The notes: generated by a model not told the origin, from the sequence alone. DNA of 56,286 nt from an uncultured Butyricicoccus sp. (GCA_959018045.1 CAUEJN010000003.1:1-56286), one strand, 5' to 3'; shown: positions 33,070 through 41,227, numbered from the stretch's first letter. A program made the numbers and translations.

Positions 33070-33655
33070 TAATTGAAGCTTTCGCCAGCCTTTCTCGAAA
33101 GGCTGCGGGTTCTCAGGGCAGAGCCCTGAGCCGCCCGTCGCAACGGGCGGAATCCCCTTTTGATTTTCCCGTCCCCCGCAAGGGAAAATCAACTAAACTC
33201 TTGTTTAAAGCGCCGCCCACAGCCCGTAGGTCACTATCCTTATTTCCGCGCTGTGTGCGGATAAAATGAGTGGGCGGCAAGATTCTTTGCGCGCCAGGCG
33301 CGCTCATGGAGGGAACCGTCCCGAAAGGACGGTTCCCCCTTTACCGGCACTTCGTCCCACACCGCACTTCGTCCCACGTGCGGGACGAGGTTGCGGCAAA
33401 CCAATCCGGCAGGTTGGTTTGCATGAGCGGCCTTTGGCCGCAGGGGCGTTGCGCGGCCAAAGGCCGCGCTTTTTATTTTGGGTTTAGTTCATTTTCGCCT
33501 AGGCGAAAATGAAAGGGGGAGTTTCGCGCTCTGCGGAGCGCGACTCAGGGCTCTGCCCTGAGAACCCGCGGCCTTTTGAAAAAGGCCGGCGAAAACTTTA
33601 TTTCGACTGCGGCCGGGATGAGTTTTCCACTTTGTCCCCGGTGCGGGACGAAGTA
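33070..33655. repeat. Composite hairpin repeat, copy D (largest)
   Basis: Fills the divergent gap between rep and parA. Left half: hp4 AGCCTTT/AAAGGCT, hp3 CTCAGGG/CCCTGAG, hp2 CCGCCCGT-CGCA-ACGGGCGG (33131-33150), hp1 GATTTTCCC/GGGAAAATC. Core: the 50-base module shared with copy C (33223-33272), GGGAACCGTCC/GGACGGTTCCC, GTCCC hairpin (33366-33391), CAAACCAA/TTGGTTTG, GCGGCCTTTGGCCGC. Right half: hp1 CATTTTCGCC/GGCGAAAATG, hp2 CGCGCTC-TGCG-GAGCGCG (33525-33542), hp3, hp4 GGCCTTTT/AAAAGGCC, then another GTCCC hairpin (33629-33654). Confidence 0.88.
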
Positions 33656-33706
33656 AAACTGCGGGAATCATCGGCAGGATATCCAGTCATTCGACTGAAA
33701 GCGTGC

Positions 33707-33735
33707 TGGACAGTATTTGGAAATCATGCTACAAT
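33707..33735 (+). promoter_or_regulatory. parAB promoter
   Basis: TGGACA (33707-33712), 17-base spacer, TACAAT (33730-33735). CAGTC-N4-GACTG (33684-33697) just upstream and TTTCGAAA in the leader are short palindromes that could be ParA/ParB sites. Confidence 0.6.
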
Positions 33736-33809
33736 CAAAAGAGAAAATCACCGCATGAACTATATGATTTCGAAAACATAAAAACGGCAGGACAGAGGAG
33801 TTAAAGACA

Positions 33810-34685
33810 ATGGAAGTGCTGTTATTTATTTTACAGAAGGGCGGCGTTGGCAAGACGACTTCGGCGGCGGCGCTGGCCTCAATTTTGACCCAGGTACACA
33901 AAAAGCGTGTGTTATTGGTATCGATGGACCCGCAGCGCAATTTGGATATTATCTGCGGCGCACCCATTCCGCGCGGCAGTGAGCAGGCGAGCATGTATGA
34001 CGTGCTCAAGGGGGACAAGCACCTCGAGGACATCTTTGTCCAGACCGATGTCGGCACGCTGGCGCCGGCGTCCAATCTGATGTATCAGTGGACGGGTACG
34101 CCGCTGCTGTCGCTCGAGGAATACCGCAATCTGTGCGGCGACCCGGATGCACTCATGGAGCAGCTGCGCGCGCGCTATGCGCAGGTCACCGACCCCATGC
34201 AGGACGATACCCACCGTTTAGAGCGTGAGCTCAAACGCATGGCCAAACAGGATCGTTTTGACTATGTGATTGTAGACTCCAACCCTGACCTCGGCTATCT
34301 GACCACGCTGTCCCTGTTGTGCTGGCCGGAGCTGAAAGTGGTCATTCCGGCCTTTGCCGAGGAGTCGTCACGCGAGGCCATTCTCGAGCTGTATGACACC
34401 ATCCGCGTGCTGGAACGACAGGACTTCAACCGTCGGATTGAGATTCTGGGCTTCCTGCTCACCCGATACGAGAATGTGCGCATTCACCGGCACTACGAGA
34501 AATTCATGCAGCGCATGGCAAAGAAGATGAACACTCGCGTCTTTTCCACCCACATCCGCAAGTGCGTTGCCGTGCCCGAGGCTATGGCCAGCAAACAGGA
34601 TATCTGGTCGTATGCCAAGTCGTCGACCGCGGCGCAGGACTACGCGGCGTGGACGGACGAGATTTTACAGCTGCTCGGAGGTTAA
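33810..34685 (+). CDS. parA: ParA family partition ATPase
   Basis: A 291-residue deviant-Walker ATPase that drives replicon segregation. Walker A is KGGVGKTT (10-17), with the signature Lys10 of ParA/MinD, an A' region VSMDPQRNLD and Walker B-like DYVIVDSNPDL. The length and absence of an N-terminal helix-turn-helix resemble type Ib or Soj-like ParAs, yet the sequence is divergent from chromosomal Soj. GAGGAG precedes the ATG. Three bases separate it from parB, so the pair is an operon beside an iteron origin, a plasmid-type segregation cassette. Confidence 0.93.
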   Translation: MEVLLFILQKGGVGKTTSAAALASILTQVHKKRVLLVSMDPQRNLDIICGAPIPRGSEQASMYDVLKGDKHLEDIFVQTDVGTLAPASNLMYQWTGTPLLSLEEYRNLCGDPDALMEQLRARYAQVTDPMQDDTHRLERELKRMAKQDRFDYVIVDSNPDLGYLTTLSLLCWPELKVVIPAFAEESSREAILELYDTIRVLERQDFNRRIEILGFLLTRYENVRIHRHYEKFMQRMAKKMNTRVFSTHIRKCVAVPEAMASKQDIWSYAKSSTAAQDYAAWTDEILQLLGG

Positions 34686-34688
34686 GAG

Positions 34689-35681
34689 ATGGCAAAGAAA
34701 AAATTTATGTTGGACGAGGCCGAGATGGACGCCGTTTTGGACGAGGACATTTCTGCACTGGACACCGGACGCAGCGACCAGAAAATTCTGGACATCGTGC
34801 GCGGCAGCGGACGAGAACTGACCGCCGCGCAGGACTTTTATGAGATCCCGGTTGATTTGATCGACCCGTTTTCCATGAAGGGATCGTCCGACTTCTCGCG
34901 CTGGTCAGATGAGGAAGTGCAGAACGCCGTGCCGACCTTCCGGCAGTACGGCGGCAGCTTTGAGCCGATCATTGTGCGGCAGAAGCAGGGCAGTGACCGC
35001 TTTGAACTGATCGCGGGCGAGCAGCGCCTGCGCGTCACCCGTGCCGCCGGTGCAAAGACCATCACCGCCCGCGTGATTCGCAACTGCTCGGACAGCGAAG
35101 CGCTGGACATCTTCGCGCTGACCAACATTCAGCGCCGCTCGACCGTCATCAGTGACCAGATTTACGGCTGGGGTCTGGTCGTCGAGAACCATTCCAATCA
35201 GGGCGCACGCTCTGACCTCGGCGCACAGGATACCCTGACCGCTTACATCAAGGGCGTGCAGACCTCGCGCTCCCAGGTCTACCGCTACCTCGCGCTGCGC
35301 TCGCTCATCCCTGAACTGTTGCCCGCACTCGACGAGGGTAAACTGTCCATGCGAGCCGGTGAGAAAATCGCAGCCCTGACACCCGAACACCAGAAGGTTA
35401 TCTTGCCCCATGTCCACCTGATTTCCGAGTCCATCGGCGCACAGCTCGTGGAACTGGAAAAGAGCGGTTGGGACGATAATACCGCCTTCGAGATCGTGAC
35501 CGGTAAGAAAAAGAGTAAAAGACAGAATTACGATAGCAGTATGAGAACAGCAATGCTGCACGCAAGAAAATACGTCGCCGGTCATTTTAATGAAGCTTGT
35601 TATAAGGATTTGAGCACGATTATCGTCGATGCATTGGAAGCATGGCTGGAACAGCACCCGGATATGCGCCGGGAGAAGTGA
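34689..35681 (+). CDS. parB: ParB family partition protein
   Basis: A 330-residue CTPase/centromere-binding protein. N-terminal domain: IPVDLIDPFSMKGSSDFSRW with PIIVRQKQGSDRFELIAGEQ and RLR (GERR-like motif as GEQRLR), then TNIQRR (ENxQR-like). A central helix-turn-helix follows around LTAYIKGVQTSRSQVYRYLA. A helical tail (about 270-330) may dimerise. It should spread from a parS-like site; I see no perfect TGTTTCACGTGAAACA in the window, as expected if it uses its own plasmid-type centromere. Directly followed by repeat copy E. Confidence 0.92.
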   Translation: MAKKKFMLDEAEMDAVLDEDISALDTGRSDQKILDIVRGSGRELTAAQDFYEIPVDLIDPFSMKGSSDFSRWSDEEVQNAVPTFRQYGGSFEPIIVRQKQGSDRFELIAGEQRLRVTRAAGAKTITARVIRNCSDSEALDIFALTNIQRRSTVISDQIYGWGLVVENHSNQGARSDLGAQDTLTAYIKGVQTSRSQVYRYLALRSLIPELLPALDEGKLSMRAGEKIAALTPEHQKVILPHVHLISESIGAQLVELEKSGWDDNTAFEIVTGKKKSKRQNYDSSMRTAMLHARKYVAGHFNEACYKDLSTIIVDALEAWLEQHPDMRREK

Positions 35682-35687
35682 TTTTTG

Positions 35688-36085
35688 ACTTTGTCCCCGG
35701 TGCGGGACAAAGTGAGAAACTCGGCCGCCGCCGAAATGAAGCTTTCGGTCAAGCCTTTCTCGAAAGGCTTGCGGAGTCTTGAGGCAGAGCCTCAAGTCGC
35801 GCTCCGCAGAGCGCGAAACCCCCTTTTGATTCCGGTCTTTTGACCGGAATCAACCAAAATAAAAAAATAATCGCTCGCCGCAGCGAGCGAAATACCCCGC
35901 GGCCATTGGCCGCTCATGGGAAAGACCGTCCGAAGGGACGGTCTTTCCTTTTTTGTTTGTTTGAATTGATTCCCGGGTCGGACACCGGGAATCAAAAGAG
36001 GATTCCGCCGTCTGCGGACGGCGGCTCAGGGCTCTGCCCTGAGAACCCGCAAACCTTTGAAAAGGTTTGATCGAAACTTCAATGA
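35688..36085. repeat. Composite hairpin repeat, copy E
   Basis: Between convergent parB and uppP. Left: GTCCC hairpin ACTTTGTCCC/GGGACAAAGT (35688-35713), hp4 AAGCCTTT/AAAGGCTT, hp3 CTTGAGG/CCTCAAG, hp2 CGCGCTC-CGCA-GAGCGCG (35798-35815), hp1 GATTCCGGTC/GACCGGAATC. Core: GCTCGC-CGCA-GCGAGC, GCGGCCATTGGCCGC, AAAGACCGTCC/GGACGGTCTTT with a T6 tail (a good terminator). Right: hp1 GATTCCCGG/CCGGGAATC, hp2 CGCCGTC-TGCG-GACGGCG (36006-36023), hp3 CTCAGGG/CCCTGAG, hp4 AAACCTTT/AAAGGTTT. The core is inverted relative to copies B and C. Confidence 0.88.
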
Positions 36086-36105
36086 GGGGTGCGGTGCTTT
36101 CCTTT

Positions 36106-36137
36106 ACAAAAAAAGCAGCGCCCATGTAGGACGCTGC
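36106..36137 (-). terminator. Terminator of uppP
   Basis: Minus strand GGCAGCG(T)C and G(C)CGCTGC arms followed by T7. Confidence 0.8.
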
Positions 36138-36150
36138 CTCAAACACATAT

Positions 36151-36975
36151 TTACATACTGGAAATCGCAAAGTACAGCAATACCAGGATACCCAGCACGA
36201 TGCGATACCAGCCAAAGACCTTAAAGTCATGCTTCTTGATGTAGCTCATCAGGAACTTAATCGCGAAGATCGACACGATGAACGCGACGACCATACCCAG
36301 AACCAGCAAACCAACCTCACTCGCCGAGAAATGGAAGCCAGCCTTGAGCAGCTTGATTGCGCTGCCGCCGAACATGGCCGGGATGGCGAGGAAGAAGGTA
36401 AACTCTGCGGCGACCGTGCGTGATACACCGAGCAGCAGTGCGCCGACGATGGTTGCACCCGAGCGCGAAGTGCCGGGGAAGACCGCGGCGATGAGCTGGA
36501 ACACACCGATCATAAAGGCAGTGGGGTAGGTGATGGATGCGATTGAGCGCACGCGCGGAACCGAATTGCGGTTGCGGTTTTCGATGACGATGAACAGCAC
36601 GCCGAACAGAATCAGCATGATGGCGACCGTCTGATAGTTATAGAACCAGGCCGTGAAGAGATCGTCGAACAGGATGCCGATGACACCGGCGGGAATGGAG
36701 GCGACCAGAATCTTGCCCCACATGTTCATTTTCTGGCGGTCAACACCCCAGCGTCCGCGTACGCGGAAGGGGAAAATCTTGTCCCAGTAGATCAGAACGA
36801 CGGCCAGGATCGCGCCCAGCTGGATGATGACCAGGAACAGATCCCAGAAGGCCTCGCTGACGTCCAGCTTGACAAATTCATCGAGCAGAATCATGTGTCC
36901 GGTACTGCTGATGGGCAGCCATTCGGTGATGCCCTCGACGATGCCGAACAGAATCGTTTTTAAAATTTCGATCAC
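36151..36975 (-). CDS. uppP: Undecaprenyl-diphosphatase (UppP/BacA family)
   Basis: A 274-residue polytopic membrane enzyme that dephosphorylates undecaprenyl pyrophosphate to recycle the lipid carrier for peptidoglycan; also linked to bacitracin resistance. The first catalytic motif GIVEGITEWLPISSTGHM (about 11-28) and the second, PGTSRSGATI with its Arg and Ser, are present. Length is standard. Own promoter lies inside the end of the upstream BRCT gene. Not functionally tied to the replicon genes next door; if the replicon is a chromid, this is one of its potentially important cargo genes. Confidence 0.95.
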   Translation of the reverse strand: MIEILKTILFGIVEGITEWLPISSTGHMILLDEFVKLDVSEAFWDLFLVIIQLGAILAVVLIYWDKIFPFRVRGRWGVDRQKMNMWGKILVASIPAGVIGILFDDLFTAWFYNYQTVAIMLILFGVLFIVIENRNRNSVPRVRSIASITYPTAFMIGVFQLIAAVFPGTSRSGATIVGALLLGVSRTVAAEFTFFLAIPAMFGGSAIKLLKAGFHFSASEVGLLVLGMVVAFIVSIFAIKFLMSYIKKHDFKVFGWYRIVLGILVLLYFAISSM

Positions 36976-37030
36976 GTGTTTGTTTCACGTCCTCTCTGTC
37001 AGTTTGTGTGAAAAAATCGATAATAAAGAC

Positions 37031-37059
37031 ATTGTATCAGGTTGTAAGGGGTCGGTCAA
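37031..37059 (-). promoter_or_regulatory. uppP promoter
   Basis: Minus strand TTGACC (37054-37059), 17-base spacer, TACAAT (37031-37036). Confidence 0.72.
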
Positions 37060-38063
37060 GGCGTATCGGGATTTTCCGGAACGTTTTGACCGTCTTGCTC
37101 GGCTGGCGGACAGACCGTGCACAGCTGCCAGAATTCGTGTACCCAGAGTGCGGTCACGGGCTGCGCACGGGTGGCGTTAATCTGCTTGACTCGTGTGATT
37201 TTAGCCGTCTCCCGGCGCACGTCGTCGCCGATAATGAGGTAGTCGGTGGCCTTGACCGCGCTCGAGTGCACGATGCCGCCGCGCGACTGAATAACCCGCG
37301 TCATGGCCGGTTTGTCGCCGCCGGTCAGCACAAAGTGCTTGCCCGCAAAGTCCAGCGTACGTGGTTTCGGCCCAATCTGCCGGGCAAAGTCTGTGCCCAT
37401 TGAGCGGTGCGCGGTCGGGCGGGTGCGGGCATCGTAGGTCACGGCCTGTCGGGGCTGGCCATGGTCGTCATAGGTCACGGTCACGCGCAAGACCAGCGGG
37501 TCGGCGTCGGTTTCAAACCCGCGCAGGCGGTAGGTGCGCAGATAGGTGGACTGTATCCCATCGAAAGTGAAAACTGCCGACACCCGGGCGGGGACGGTGC
37601 GCACGGCATACGCGAAGCGGTCGAGGGTGACCGCCTCGAGCGGCAGTCCGTCGCGCTCTGCGATGCGCCGCACGAGCGCAGCATAGTAGTCCTTGGCGTA
37701 GCTGGTTGGACGGGTGTTCCATCGCGCGGCATACGTCCCGGTCAGGACGGCCTGCTGGTCGATGGACAGCGCGGTATAAGCTGCGGTCAGTTCTGCACCC
37801 TGTGCGCGCAGCCGGTCGCGCAGCGCGGCAGCGTCGTCTCGGTCGTTGTAGCCGGTCAGAAACCGCAAAAGGCAGGGCGCAAAGTCGGACAGCTGGCGCG
37901 GCATGGGAAAGAGGTCGTCCCGGACGGTGAAAAAACACCCCTCCGGGTCAAAGTCCGGTTCAATGCCTGCGTACTGGAACAGCGCCGCGTGCCGCCTGAG
38001 GCAATCGGCCAAAATGGGGTTTGTAAACTGTACGCGCGTGCGCGCGTGGATCTCGGACGACAT
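37056..38063 (-). CDS. Hypothetical protein with C-terminal BRCT domain
   Basis: A 335-residue soluble protein. Residues about 240-318 form a BRCT domain of the DNA-ligase type: LDFAGKHFVLTGGDKPAMTR, IQSRGGIVHSSAVKATDYLI, then a late W (ALWVHEFWQL). The N-terminal 230 residues (HAALFQYAGIEPDFDPEGCF, SYAKDYYAALVRRIAERDGL) match nothing I recognise. BRCT domains outside LigA are uncommon in Firmicutes and usually join DNA-repair or nucleic-acid-processing proteins. AAGGGGGGGG precedes the ATG. It stands alone between uppP and a MATE gene. Confidence 0.8.
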   Translation of the reverse strand: MSSEIHARTRVQFTNPILADCLRRHAALFQYAGIEPDFDPEGCFFTVRDDLFPMPRQLSDFAPCLLRFLTGYNDRDDAAALRDRLRAQGAELTAAYTALSIDQQAVLTGTYAARWNTRPTSYAKDYYAALVRRIAERDGLPLEAVTLDRFAYAVRTVPARVSAVFTFDGIQSTYLRTYRLRGFETDADPLVLRVTVTYDDHGQPRQAVTYDARTRPTAHRSMGTDFARQIGPKPRTLDFAGKHFVLTGGDKPAMTRVIQSRGGIVHSSAVKATDYLIIGDDVRRETAKITRVKQINATRAQPVTALWVHEFWQLCTVCPPAEQDGQNVPENPDTP

Positions 38064-38126
38064 TCAACCCCCCCTTTTTTTTCTTCATTATACCCGTCTT
38101 TCTCCGGCGCAGTCAAGCATGCGCGC

Positions 38127-38155
38127 TTGTCGCAAAACCGCGATTATGGTATGAT
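38127..38155 (+). promoter_or_regulatory. Promoter of MATE gene at 38200
   Basis: TTGTCG (38127-38132), 17-base spacer, TATGAT (38150-38155); AAAAGGAGG precedes ATG 38200. Confidence 0.75.
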
Positions 38156-38199
38156 ATATGGGAGAAAAAAACTGTCCGCGTACCAAAAGGAGGTTTCTC

Positions 38200-39588
38200 A
38201 TGGACGCATCTGTACAAAATAACCCCTTGGGCTACGAGAAACTGTCTCGCCTGCTGCGCACCTACGCCGTCCCGAGCGTCATTGCCATGCTGGTCAGCTC
38301 GATCTACAACATCGTTGACCAAATTTTCATCGGTCAGGGTGTGGGCTACCTCGGAAATGCCGCGACCAACGTCGCCTATCCGCTCACGACCATCTGTCTT
38401 GCCATCGCCCTGCTCATCGGCATCGGCAGCGCTTCACGCTTCTCACTCAAACTGGGCGCAGGCCAGCCCGACGATGCGGCGCAGACGGTCGGCACCGCCG
38501 TGTGCATGATGATATCGCTCGGCGTGCTCTACGTCATCCTCATCGAGATTTTCTTAAATCCGCTGCTGCACGCCTTCGGCGCGACCGCCGACGTGCTGCC
38601 CTATGCACAGGAATATACGCGCATCACCGCAGCCGGTATGCCGCTGCTCATCCTTACAAACGGCATGAGCAACCTGGCGCGCGCCGACGGCAGCCCCAAA
38701 TATTCCATGACCTGCATGCTGCTGGGCGCGGTCATCAACACCATCTTAGACCCCATTTTCATCTTTGTCTGCAAGTGGGGCGTTGCCGGTGCGGCAGCCG
38801 CAACCGTCATCGGTCAGCTGGCATCCTGCATCATGGCGGTGGGTTACCTGCGCTATTTCCGTCATGTACGTCTGACCCGTCACCACTTCGGCCTCAAACC
38901 CGCCATTTGCTGCAAGATCGCATCGCTCGGCATGAGCAGCAGCTTAAACCAGGTTGCGCTCACCTTCGTGCAGATCGTCATTAACAACTCGCTGATTTAT
39001 TACGGTGCGCAGTCGCCTTACGGCTCGGATATCCCCTTAGCCGCCTGCGGCATCGTCATGAAGACCAACGCCATCCTGCTCGCCATCATCATCGGCATCT
39101 CGCAGGGCTCTCAGCCCATCATCGGCTTTAACTACGGTGCAAAGCAGTATGCCCGCGTGCGCGGCATCTACAAGCTGGCCATCTCCTGCAACCTTGCCGT
39201 CTCCCTCGTTGGCTTCCTCCTGTTCCAGTTCTTCCCCAAGCCCATCATCGCCCTGTTTGGTACGGGTGACGCGCTCTATTACGAGTTCGCCGTACACTTT
39301 ATGCGCATTTTCCTGTTTATGGTGCTGGTCAACGGCGTGCAGCTCATCTCCTCGAACTTCTTCTCGGCCATCGGCAAGCCCATCAAGGGCGCGGTGCTGT
39401 CGCTGACCCGACAGGTCATCTTCCTCATTCCCGCCGTGCTCCTCATGCCGCTGTTTTTCGGTCTGGACGGCATCCTGTTCGCCGGTCCGGTCGCGGACTT
39501 TGCCGCGTTCGTTGCAACCGCAATTTTAATCGCGCTCGAGTTCCGCAAAATCCACGCCCTCGAACAGGCGCAGCAAAAAACTGCATAA
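38200..39588 (+). CDS. MATE family efflux transporter
   Basis: A 462-residue MATE antiporter, the fourth complete one in the window. MDASVQNNPLGYEKLSRLLR at the N-terminus, VPSVIAMLVSSIYNIVDQIF as helix 1 (NIVDQIFIG is typical of the MepA/CdeA-like branch) and GMSSSLNQVALTFVQIVINN as the second-half start. Start chosen at 38200, not at 38158, because of the ribosome binding site. MepA-like pumps export cationic dyes and fluoroquinolones; the substrate here is unknown. Single-gene unit with terminator. Confidence 0.92.
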   Translation: MDASVQNNPLGYEKLSRLLRTYAVPSVIAMLVSSIYNIVDQIFIGQGVGYLGNAATNVAYPLTTICLAIALLIGIGSASRFSLKLGAGQPDDAAQTVGTAVCMMISLGVLYVILIEIFLNPLLHAFGATADVLPYAQEYTRITAAGMPLLILTNGMSNLARADGSPKYSMTCMLLGAVINTILDPIFIFVCKWGVAGAAAATVIGQLASCIMAVGYLRYFRHVRLTRHHFGLKPAICCKIASLGMSSSLNQVALTFVQIVINNSLIYYGAQSPYGSDIPLAACGIVMKTNAILLAIIIGISQGSQPIIGFNYGAKQYARVRGIYKLAISCNLAVSLVGFLLFQFFPKPIIALFGTGDALYYEFAVHFMRIFLFMVLVNGVQLISSNFFSAIGKPIKGAVLSLTRQVIFLIPAVLLMPLFFGLDGILFAGPVADFAAFVATAILIALEFRKIHALEQAQQKTA

Positions 39589-39595
39589 AAAGCCA

Positions 39596-39632
39596 AAGAG
39601 CGAAGCCGCATATACGCAGCTTCGCTCTTTTG
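39596..39632 (+). terminator. Intrinsic terminator after MATE gene
   Basis: AAGAGCGAAGC (39596-39606) pairs with GCTTCGCTCTT (39619-39629), then TTTG. Confidence 0.85.
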
Positions 39633-39676
39633 ATGTCCGGGGCGTCGATCTATGGAGAAAGGAAAATGAGCAAGGC

Positions 39677-39784
39677 TTAGTCGTCCTGCAAGGCATCATA
39701 ACCGGTCTCGCCGATCTCGTTCATGGCGTTCTTGAGCGCCTCAAAGCGCGACCGATTGGTGATGATGACCACCTTGTGAATGGG
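39677..39784 (-). pseudogene. P-II family remnant, start and end fused
   Basis: On the minus strand HKVVIITNRSRFEALKNAMN is the first strand and helix of a P-II-type protein (family: KLVIITNRSRFEALK). It continues EIGETGYDALQDD to a stop at 39677. The last residues match the P-II C-terminus (IRTGETGYDALQDDE), so the middle (about 85 residues) was deleted, apparently between G-x-TG repeats at both ends. No start codon remains. The intergenic 39785-39910 shows no other gene. Confidence 0.65.
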
Positions 39785-39915
39785 TACAAAAAACGGCGTG
39801 CAAACCGCCCTTGTCCGGACAGATTCCACCCGCTGCGGATACCTGCTTTTGTCCTTCTGACGAGGACACTTTTCCATATTGTGCGCGAACGAGACAAAAA
39901 ACTGTAAAAAGGGCG

Positions 39916-39944
39916 TTTTCAAACCGAAAAAAGTGTGATATACT
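39916..39944 (+). promoter_or_regulatory. sstT promoter
   Basis: TTTTCA (39916-39921), 17-base spacer, TATACT (39939-39944); AAGGGAG precedes ATG 39981. Confidence 0.6.
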
Positions 39945-39980
39945 AGAAAAAGTCAAAATCAAGGGAGTTGAAAGAAACAC

Positions 39981-41222
39981 ATGAAGAACCTCGTAACCCG
40001 TTGGAACGAGATCAGTCTGGTCAAGCGCATCATCTGCGGCCTGATTATTGGTATCGTTCTGGGTCTGGTCGTCCCGCAGGCGACCGCGCTTTCGCTGCTC
40101 GGCAATCTGTTTGTCGGTGCGCTCAAGGCGATTGCACCCATTCTCGTCCTATTTTTGGTCATGTCCGCGCTGGCAAAGCACCAGGAGGGCAAGCAGACCA
40201 ATATGAAGCATATCATCGGCCTGTACCTGCTCGGTACCTTTCTGGCCGGTCTGATGGCCGTTATCGCGTCTTTCCTGTTCCCCGTGACCCTGACGCTCGC
40301 GCAGTCCACCTCGGACATCACCCCGCCCAGCGGCATCGGTGAGGTTCTGAACACCCTGATGATGAATCTGGTCGCAAACCCGGTTGACGCGCTGGTCAAG
40401 GCAAACTATATCGGCATTCTGGCATGGGCTGTCCTGCTCGGCATCGCGCTGCGCCGTGCACCCGAGGGCGTTAAGGTCGCCATCGAGTCGATCGCGGAAG
40501 CCATTTCCCAGATCGTCCGCTGGATCATCAGCTGCGCACCCTTCGGCGTTCTGGGTCTGGTATTCACCACCATTTCCCAGCAGGGTATCGACTCGCTGTT
40601 CAGCTACGGCAAGCTCATCGTGCTGCTGGTCGGCACCATGGCCTTCGTCGCCTTTGTGGTCAATCCCATCATCGTTTTCATCGGCATTCGCAAAAATCCC
40701 TTCCCACTGGTGCTCAAGTGCCTCAAGGACAGTGGTATCACGGCTTTCTTTACCCGCTCTTCGGCGGCAAATATCCCGGTCAATATGCGCCTGTGCGCAG
40801 AGCTGGGTCTTGATCGTGACACCTACGCGGTCTCCATTCCGCTCGGCTCGACCATCAACATGGGCGGCGCTGCCGTGACCATCTCCATTCTGGCGCTGGC
40901 GGCTGCGCACACCCTGGGCATTCAGGTTGACTTTGCATCTGCGGTCGTCCTGAGCGTGCTGTCCGCCGTCTCGGCCTGCGGTGCGTCCGGTGTTGCCGGC
41001 GGCTCGCTGCTGCTCGTACCGCTCGCCTGCAGCCTGTTCGGTATCCCGGGTGACATCGCCATGCAGGTCGTCGGCGTTGGCTTCATCGTAGGCGTGATCC
41101 AGGACTCCTGCGAGACCGCGATCAACTCGTCCACCGACGTGCTCTACACCGCGGTTGCCGAGCTGTCCAAGCGCCGCAAGCTGGAGGGCTCTGTCTCTGC
41201 ACAATCCTATACGCAGGCTTAA
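39981..41222 (+). CDS. sstT: Serine/threonine:Na+ symporter SstT
   Basis: A 413-residue dicarboxylate/amino-acid:cation symporter (DAACS) family protein of the SstT branch, importing L-serine and L-threonine with Na+. SstT-like features: WNEISLVKRIICGLIIGIVL at the N-terminus, FTRSSAANIPVNMRLCAEL (re-entrant hairpin 1, with SSAANIPVN), SIPLGSTINMGGAAVTISIL (helix 7 region) and SACGASGVAGGSLLLVPLAC (hairpin 2). Length matches E. coli SstT (414). Serine feeds pyruvate and then PFL, which fits the fermentative lifestyle (inference). Confidence 0.95.
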   Translation: MKNLVTRWNEISLVKRIICGLIIGIVLGLVVPQATALSLLGNLFVGALKAIAPILVLFLVMSALAKHQEGKQTNMKHIIGLYLLGTFLAGLMAVIASFLFPVTLTLAQSTSDITPPSGIGEVLNTLMMNLVANPVDALVKANYIGILAWAVLLGIALRRAPEGVKVAIESIAEAISQIVRWIISCAPFGVLGLVFTTISQQGIDSLFSYGKLIVLLVGTMAFVAFVVNPIIVFIGIRKNPFPLVLKCLKDSGITAFFTRSSAANIPVNMRLCAELGLDRDTYAVSIPLGSTINMGGAAVTISILALAAAHTLGIQVDFASAVVLSVLSAVSACGASGVAGGSLLLVPLACSLFGIPGDIAMQVVGVGFIVGVIQDSCETAINSSTDVLYTAVAELSKRRKLEGSVSAQSYTQA

Positions 41223-41227
41223 AAACA

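Noticed and set aside
36981..36990. TGTTTCACGT near uppP as a chromosomal parS
   Set aside because: Only the left half matches TGTTTCACGTGAAACA; the right half is CCTCTC, so it is probably chance.
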